From NCBI GenBank assembly GCA_004802725.1, contig SGPM01000269.1:1-38257 (forward strand): a stretch of 38,257 bases of DNA, in the 5' to 3' direction. A model generated the notes under the pieces. It was not told where the DNA came from. It saw nothing but the letters and a program-made list of their open reading frames with translations, and ran no database searches. Each line of letters begins with the position of its first letter. Within the stretch, counting starts at the first letter, position 1. The DNA comes from Antrodiella citrinella (taxonomy: Eukaryota > Basidiomycota > Agaricomycetes > Polyporales > Steccherinaceae). The position numbers were made by a program, and so were the translations under genes. This document shows, in pieces, positions 32,501 to 38,257 of this stretch.

Positions 32501-33825
32501 TCGTCGCCGTCTCGATGTCGTCCCCGCCGCTTTGCGGACGGAGAGGGCGGTTTATTGTGTCCAGAGACGCTTTGTGGTCGGTCTTACGCCCTGTGCCAAT
32601 TTGAGTTTCGCATCAGTTGTGGGGGGGAGGGAGGGCGAGACTGACTGGTGGTATCGTCGTTCTGCCATTGGAAACCTTTCTCTACGTCGCCTGTTCGTTG
32701 AGCTTGACCTGAAGGATGCTTCTGTTTCAGTTTGTGAGACGTCTTGTTCGCCTGTTTGTCCTGTTTACGCTTGGATTTGACGACACGGCTGATGAGTTGG
32801 GCAGAGGCGGCTTCGAGCTTCTTGCACGCATCCAAACGCGCGTTGTGGTGTTTGTTCAACAGCTAACATGCAAACGCTTGAACACACAGCTTGAAAGGAA
32901 GTTGAATTAAACGTACAGTGGTATCCCTATACACCCATATATTCTGTATCCCCCCGGGTACGAAACTCGCCCACAGCTTCAGTTCCTCTTCGTTGCACAT
33001 GTCGAATGGGATGGCCGTGATGAGGACCGTGCGGGCTTGGGCCAAGCGTGAATGGGACTTGGAGACAAGGAAAGCTTGCCGCATCTCGGTGTAGTGGAAC
33101 AGCTCTTTGCGGACGAGCCAGACCGTAAAGACTGGCAGCTCTCAGAGTCAACATCGCGTGGAAAATGAAGGGGGGGGGGACGCACATGTTGTGATGTACA
33201 CGACGATGATGTGCGCGGCGTACCGTTTGTTCGCGTCGTCTGGTATACTGCACATGTTCTTTGACATGAGCTTCCCCCCTTCTTGCGCGAGCAGGGTACT
33301 CACTTTCCCCAACTCAACCTCGCGAGACCGTCGGAGAACTGCGGATTGCGCACGCCCACGGCGTCGATAGGCAAGATAACGAGCCATGTCAGGAAGGAGA
33401 TGCCGGCGAAGAGCATGACGAGCATGCGCAGGAAGCGCAGGAACATGTATGCGTCCAGACCATTCTTGTGTAGCTGTGTGCTCAGACTTGAGTAAAGTCA
33501 AAAGGAATGAAAGGGAAAAAAGAACGTACAACATCACTGGTGGGTATAGCTAGGATAGCAAACAGCCACTTCCAAGGCCCGCTCGGAAGTGCCACCGCGC
33601 GTTTGCTAGCAACAACGCAGTGAGCACTCGATCACTCTCAAACACAAAGAAAGCGCACTCGGGTGGAGGGAGGTATGTCCTCGGCTCATAGATCCTGGTC
33701 AACTTGTGTTTGAGAACGACGAACGCAACGAGCTCAACGGCTAGGATGATGAGATTAGTGACGAGGGCGGTGAGGAAGGTCTGGGAGGAGCTGCTCTGGG
33801 CAGAGGCGGAGGAGACCTCGGACAT
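29581..33825 (-). CDS. CSC1/RSN1/TMEM63-family cation channel (former DUF221)
   Basis: Family members are osmo- or mechanically gated cation channels or scramblase-like membrane proteins, at the plasma membrane or ER. The ATG at 33,825 opens MSEVSSASAQ, then a first span (FLTALVTNLIILAVELVAFV). Next come KLTRIYEPRTYLPPDKRAVA (exon junction) and LPSGPWKWLFAIPTSD. HYTEMRQAFLVSK and ARTVLITAIPFD mark the start of the cytosolic RRM-like domain, followed by a basic stretch (KSKRKQDKQANK). KKRPMHRLGFLGLWGRKVDT and KFIEVTPKDVIWDNID precede the main block of spans, with WFLPVAFVGTLSNVSAL, PGIIQGLLPPLFLSILFAVL and FRVTFMMPKADFGLILPKIS. A long cytosolic tail with acidic DADSDDDEDLDFDE and WIWLPKDEVGVSE ends at 29,581. 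I estimate about 1,000 residues in more than a dozen exons; not all splice sites were fixed. Confidence 0.9.
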
Positions 33826-34093
33826 GCTCGAGGTCGTCGAGGTGGTGGAGATACTCGGAAAGACTTGTTCATGATGGCACGCATGGGCAGGGACGAATCC
33901 ATCGGAACAATGTGTTCATTGTTCGTCGGCAAAAAAAACATACGAGACTGATCACCGTGGAGATCACTCCTAACCATAGATTAGGGTTGCTATAGCGCCA
34001 CAGATTCGGGTATGGCGCAACTTTGTTATACAACACGTACATACATACATTGCCTTCCTAGTATATTCGCTTCCTACATTCACCGACGACCAT

Positions 34094-35752
34094 TCACACA
34101 GACGGGCTCTTGAACCAGACGTCCAGCCTGACAAAGTTGTTGTACAGCTCGCCAGACGCGAGGAGCGTGTCGTTTCCAGAGTGTCCGATCGTGGACGGGT
34201 GGAGCCATGCTGCGAGGGGTTCGTGGAACTCGAGGAATGCAGCAGCTGAGAGGGTAGGGTCAAACGAGGTTGGAGACATGTCGTAGCAGCGAATGCTTAC
34301 ATCCGACACCGTAGCTGTCTCCGCCGTTCATGAGACCCGAGCCGCCGTGGATCTTCTTCCGGGCACCTTTGGCCTCGCTGGCAAAGTTGTTCGTGTAGAA
34401 TTGCACGCCAGATTCTGCAGGGATGTGAGATCACGGTCGTGGTCTCTGTGATAGACTGATGCGTACGGTTTGAATCAAACGACAGGCGGAGGCCGCTCTT
34501 CGCGCTCGCCAACTCGACGAGAGAGGGAGACCCGGGTGCGATGACGTCCTTCAAGAGATCGGTGGTAGATGTGAACTCTGCAATTGGTATACGGGTTGCA
34601 GCGGTCGGGGTGGATCGGGGCTTGAAGTTGTAGAATTCATCTAGGAGAAGCAGGAGGGTGAGACGGGACGGCAGGTGGGGCGTAGCAACCACATACTGTA
34701 CCCACCATAACCGGAAGTGGGCCAGTTCTCTCCGATCTTGTGCGATGGCTTCTCGGCGTGTGCGTGGTGAGTACCGGTGACGGGGAGCAGAGAGCCGGTG
34801 GAGAGGCCGAGAGAGTCGAGTGCGATGGTGTGGTCCGCCTAGCGTAAGAATAGGTCAACAGAGGGTAGTGAGGAGGTAGACAAGTGAGTACGTTGATGGT
34901 CAAGGAGTGGTCCTTGACGGTGAGTGAGTGTTCGGGGGTGTCTTTGAGGGACGCATCCAAATTGAAACCCCAGTGCTGGAAAAGATGAGTGTGGCACTGG
35001 TGGATGAGACGGGTAGAGCAGACCTGGGTCAAGTTGATGGGGGTGACGTTGCCCTCGTCGAGGAGCTTTGCCCTGTAGACGATGACGACGCTACCGAGAT
35101 GGAGCTCGCCGCCTTCGTGGGCGTTCTGGACCTGGGGACCAGAAGGGTTGAGGAGGGAGACGAGAGCCTCGACGAGGATACGGCCGGGGTAGCCCTCCTC
35201 GCCGTCTTCGCTGATGCGGTTGAAGATGACACCGACGACGCCTGCGCCACCCTGGAGATGGAGCTTTTCTGCGTCGGAGAAGAGGATGGAGTGGGAGGGG
35301 TCGAGGAGGGGAGACCACTGTAGGGAGTCGAAGCCGACGGGACCGCCGTGGAGGGAGACGGTGGGCGACTCGTTGGAGACGGGGGTGAATGTGGCGGCGT
35401 GGCCGTTCCGGGAGAGCGGGATGGGAGCCGGGGAGACGGGGAGCCTGTTGGCGTAGCGGCCGATGATGGAGTTGGTGTACTTTTGGGTCAAGTGGTGGGA
35501 AGGCAGCTCGGGGCCGATGAGCAGGTCGTGTGTCTGGGGAGTGGTGAGTTGTGAGAGAAGGGGAAAGAGGGACGACGGACCCTGCCGTCAGCCTGAACGA
35601 AGAGGCGGTGGAGTGTCAACCCGTGGGGGAGGATCTGTGGGGGGGTGTCAGCGGGTTCGGGGACGGGGGCGGGAGTACGCTACCTCGAGGGCGAGACTGG
35701 GTGTGAGGGTGGGGAGGGCGAGGAGGACGGGGGTGAAGTGAGTGTCGGCCAT
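34094..35752 (-). CDS. Aldose 1-epimerase (galactose mutarotase)
   Basis: Interconverts the alpha and beta anomers of galactose or glucose, feeding galactokinase. Eight exons join in phase to 429 aa: 35,684-35,752, 35,581-35,634, 35,024-35,533, 34,892-34,975, 34,706-34,838, 34,467-34,640, 34,301-34,414 and 34,094-34,245. The ATG is at 35,752 (MADTHFTPVLL). Family landmarks are SIIGRYANRLP (sugar-site Asn/Arg), NLTQHWGFNLDAS, where His212 is the likely acid, GVQFYTNNFAS, and AAFLEFHEPLAAW, where Glu385 is the likely base. The length is at the upper end for the family, with an insert between the GRYANR motif and NLTQH. It diverges from galactokinase with 46 bp between ATGs, which implies shared control. 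Confidence 0.9.
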
Positions 35753-35798
35753 GGAGAGAGTTGGCGCCCAACGTCCTCCTTCCTCTCCAACGCCAGGG
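35753..35798. promoter_or_regulatory. 46-bp divergent spacer of the galactose gene pair
   Basis: Only 46 bp separate the mutarotase ATG (35,752, minus) from the galactokinase ATG (35,799, plus). Promoter and leaders of both genes must therefore overlap this spacer and extend into the opposite coding regions, if both starts are right. No TATA box is visible in the spacer. Confidence 0.6.
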
Positions 35799-37901
35799 AT
35801 GGCCGCCGATCTCCCTGTACCGGTCTACCTAACCCAGGAGATCAACCTCAAACAAGCGTACGCTACATCTNCCCTCCACCCGCGTTCGCTCATCCCATCC
35901 GCCGTCTTTCAGTGTCCGTTTCAATCACCTCGCAGACGAGTTCGTCGCTCGCTTCGGTCACCCGCCCACTTACATCGCCCGTGCACCCGGCAGAGTCAAG
36001 TACGTCGCTCGCTCTCATCACCAGCATCTCTCATCGCCTCACTTAGCTTGATCGGCGAGCACATCGATTATGCACTCTTCGGTGTCTTCCCCACCGCTAT
36101 AGAGCAGGACATCCTCATCGCATGCGCACCCCATCCATCACGCGAGCCAGGCCATGTCAACGCACACAACATCCTCCCCAAGTATGCTCCACGAACCTTC
36201 ACGCCTATCCTCACGCCTCGTACAGACACCATCGCCACGCAGGAGAGACGAGGCCTCCATCTCGAGAGCGATTGGCACTTGGAGATCGATACACGCGAGC
36301 TGAGGTGGGAGAGCTATGTCAAGGCGGGTTACTACGTACGTCGTCGCTCAAGTCTCTCCTCTCCTCGTGCGCTGAGCCTCATTCACAGGGTGTTCTGAAC
36401 AACTACTTTACCTCTGCCTCTGCACTTCCCCAACCCGCCGATATTCTCGTCACCGGTACCGTTCCACCCGGCTCTGGCGTCTCCTCCTCAGCAGCCATGG
36501 TCGTCGCCAGCACTCTCGCTTTCCTCGCAGTCAACGGTAAACTAGACGAGACCGACCCGGCGAAAAGACTCACCAAGGGTCAGCTCGTGACCATGTCAGT
36601 CGACAACGAGAAACGCGTCGGTACGTCCCTTCCATATTCATGTCCGGTGCTTGACTACAACTTCTCCCAGGCGTGAACAGTGGAGGCATGGATCAGGCCG
36701 CGTCGATCTTGTCCACGGCCAACTCCGCACTGTACATTTCCTTCTTCCCTTCCCTCGCTGCCGAGCTGGTCACCCTCCCGACCACGGTATCGGCCACGCA
36801 AGAGGAGGAGGCCGTATTCGTGTGCGCGAACTCGCTAGTCGTCTCTGACAAAGTAGTCGGTGAGTATTCATCTCCATTCGCCATACGTAACCTAACCCTC
36901 TCTAGGCGCAAAGACCCGCTATAACCTCCGAGTCGTCGAGAACCTCCTCGCCGCTCGTCTCCTCAGCACCCACCTCGGTCTCCCCGCTACATTCTACACA
37001 TCCAGCCTCACTCCTCACCGCCCCACTCTCCGCGAAGTCGTCAGCGCGTTCCTCACCCGCCGGTACCCCGACGCGGTCGAGCCGTTCAGCGAGCAGTGCC
37101 TCGAGTCGGGCTTGGAGATGTTCTTGGAGGAGGTGGAGGTGTTGAGGGGAGATACCGTCCGTCTCGCGGTAGGGCTGCCCCCGTTGCAGGATGAGAGGGA
37201 GTCTGGGTTGACGCTCGACGAGATCGTCAAGGCCAGTGAGATGGATCAGGAGACGTTCAGAGAGGTGTATCTCAGTTGGGTTGATGGTGAGTTCCTCCGA
37301 TACACTGCTCGTTTGGCCGAATTGAGTCATGTCTGCGTCAGTCGAAGCGACGTATTTCCAGCTGTACAAACGCGCACGGCACATCATCACAGAGTCCCTC
37401 CGCGTGCTCGAGTTCCGCTCCCTCTGCCGCGCCGCCTCTGCCTCTTCCACCACCACGAACTTGCCCACGTTGGAAGCTCTTGGGATGCTCATGAACGGTT
37501 CACAGGAGTCGTGCTCAAAGTCGTACGATTGCTCGTGTCCCGAGCTTGACCAGCTCACTCAGATCTGCCGGGACAGCGGGGCGTTGGGGAGTAGATTGAC
37601 TGGTACGTTCCCTTTCCAACTCTTTTCCTTCTTTTGTTCCTCAAGGTTCGGTTTATATTACAGGTGCGGGATGGGGCGGATGCACGGTCTCACTGGTTCC
37701 ATCATCTCACGTCGATACGTTCATCCAAAGTGTCAAGGAACAGTACCCGGGGTATAGAGGACTCTCGGAGGAGAAGATCAACGAGGCGGTCTTTGCGACG
37801 AGGCCTGGGAGTGGCGCATCTGGTACGTCGTCCTCGTCTTGCTTACCCCTTGTTCATTGTGGTTGATGTGTCTTACCTCAGTATACAAGTTGACGGATTG
37901 A
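35799..37901 (+). CDS. GAL1: Galactokinase (GHMP kinase)
   Basis: Phosphorylates alpha-galactose at C1 with ATP, the committed Leloir step, in the cytosol. Nine exons join in phase to 558 aa: 35,799-35,857, 35,913-35,999, 36,047-36,335, 36,389-36,620, 36,671-36,859, 36,906-37,286, 37,342-37,602, 37,664-37,822 and 37,882-37,901. The galactokinase signature [14 protein letters not shown] is at residues 44-57. The GHMP phosphate-binding loop [12 protein letters not shown] is at 171-182. [12 protein letters not shown] has Asp230 as catalytic base, and [13 protein letters not shown] (500-512) is motif 3. Length is typical for fungal GAL1/GAL3. The Ser-Ala positions of the loop that differ in the non-catalytic yeast Gal3 sensor are present (SSSAAM), supporting enzyme activity. 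N at 35,871 lies in intron 1. Symbol by homology. Confidence 0.97.
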
Positions 37902-38037
37902 ATAGACAAAATGTACGCTGTTCGTTAGGGCACTTGGACTATAGGAGAGGAGGGGACTTGATATAACTGAGTTTGAATTTGACTTACCCAAGGCCTACCG
38001 GCCGTGATGTCACTGACGGGTGGCAGGGATGGGCAAG
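37902..38037. other. Downstream region of galactokinase
   Basis: Probably the 3' untranslated region. No gene recognised. Confidence 0.5.
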
Positions 38038-38137
38038 TGATAGTTTAGTATGAACTCAGTTGCGTGTAGAACAACTGATATTGTGAGTACTCTACCTGAT
38101 AGTTTAGTATGAACTCAGTTGCGTGTAGAACAACTGA
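38038..38137. repeat. 41-bp direct repeat with internal inverted repeat
   Basis: Two identical 41-bp copies at 38,038-38,078 and 38,097-38,137 are spaced 59 bp start to start. Each ends with an inverted repeat, CAGTTG and CAACTG, around a 9-nt loop. The 18 bp between the copies are unrelated to what follows the second copy. Confidence 0.9.
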
Positions 38138-38257
38138 GGAAAGAGAGAAACGCTACGCGACAGGTATGTACGGCGGGCGCTTAAACGATCTACGGCCGTT
38201 GCCTCAAACGAATATCTACAATGTCCGTTATACTAATGTACATATTCTAACACTCCC

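Overview
The window looks like nuclear DNA of a mushroom-forming basidiomycete (Agaricomycetes). Genes carry many short introns (about 45-60 bp, GTRNGT...YAG). The housekeeping proteins are of fungal type (SEC61 alpha, FAD glycerol-3-phosphate dehydrogenase, CSC1/RSN1 channel, GAL-type galactokinase). JmjC, SET and 2-oxoglutarate oxygenase genes of the kind that expand lineage-specifically in Agaricomycetes are also present. All assignments were made by reading; no search was run.

Layout. (1) 1-14,700 is an accessory, repeat-punctuated block. A minus-strand JmjC-domain gene (1,796-5,501), a plus-strand gene with a PHD-like finger, a possible CHAT/caspase-like centre and a C-terminal zinc ribbon (5,690-7,349), and a minus-strand unrecognised, perhaps ATP-grasp-like, gene (7,525-9,267) are followed by a plus-strand 2OG-Fe(II) oxygenase (10,464-12,616) and a plus-strand SET-domain gene (12,746-13,826). 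Three clusters of one 38-nt hairpin repeat lie at 55-180, 9,617-10,116 and 14,460-14,666. They bracket these genes in two packets. (2) 14,911-17,850 holds a membrane-anchored pepsin-family aspartic protease (minus). (3) 17,850-20,070 has no recognisable gene. It is followed by a truncated glutathione S-transferase, a beta-carbonic anhydrase, mitochondrial glycerol-3-phosphate dehydrogenase and a disrupted heme oxygenase, all plus. (4) 27,643-33,825 carries SEC61 alpha and a CSC1/RSN1 channel (both minus). (5) 34,094-37,901 is a divergent galactose pair: an aldose 1-epimerase (minus) and galactokinase (plus), whose start codons are only 46 bp apart. The window ends with a 41-bp direct repeat.

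Functionally, the left block gathers candidate chromatin-modifying enzymes: a histone demethylase-like JmjC, a histone methyltransferase-like SET and a 2OG oxygenase resembling the fungal TET/JBP type. The right end couples two successive steps of galactose use: mutarotase supplies alpha-galactose for galactokinase. The GST and heme oxygenase between them appear to be decaying genes.

Exon junctions were checked by codon phase for seven genes. They give open frames for galactokinase (558 aa), mutarotase (429 aa), SEC61 (477 aa), GUT2-type GPDH (780 aa), carbonic anhydrase (262 aa), the 2OG oxygenase (648 aa) and the SET protein (317 aa). Exon structure of the JmjC, ATP-grasp-like, protease and CSC1 genes is only approximate.
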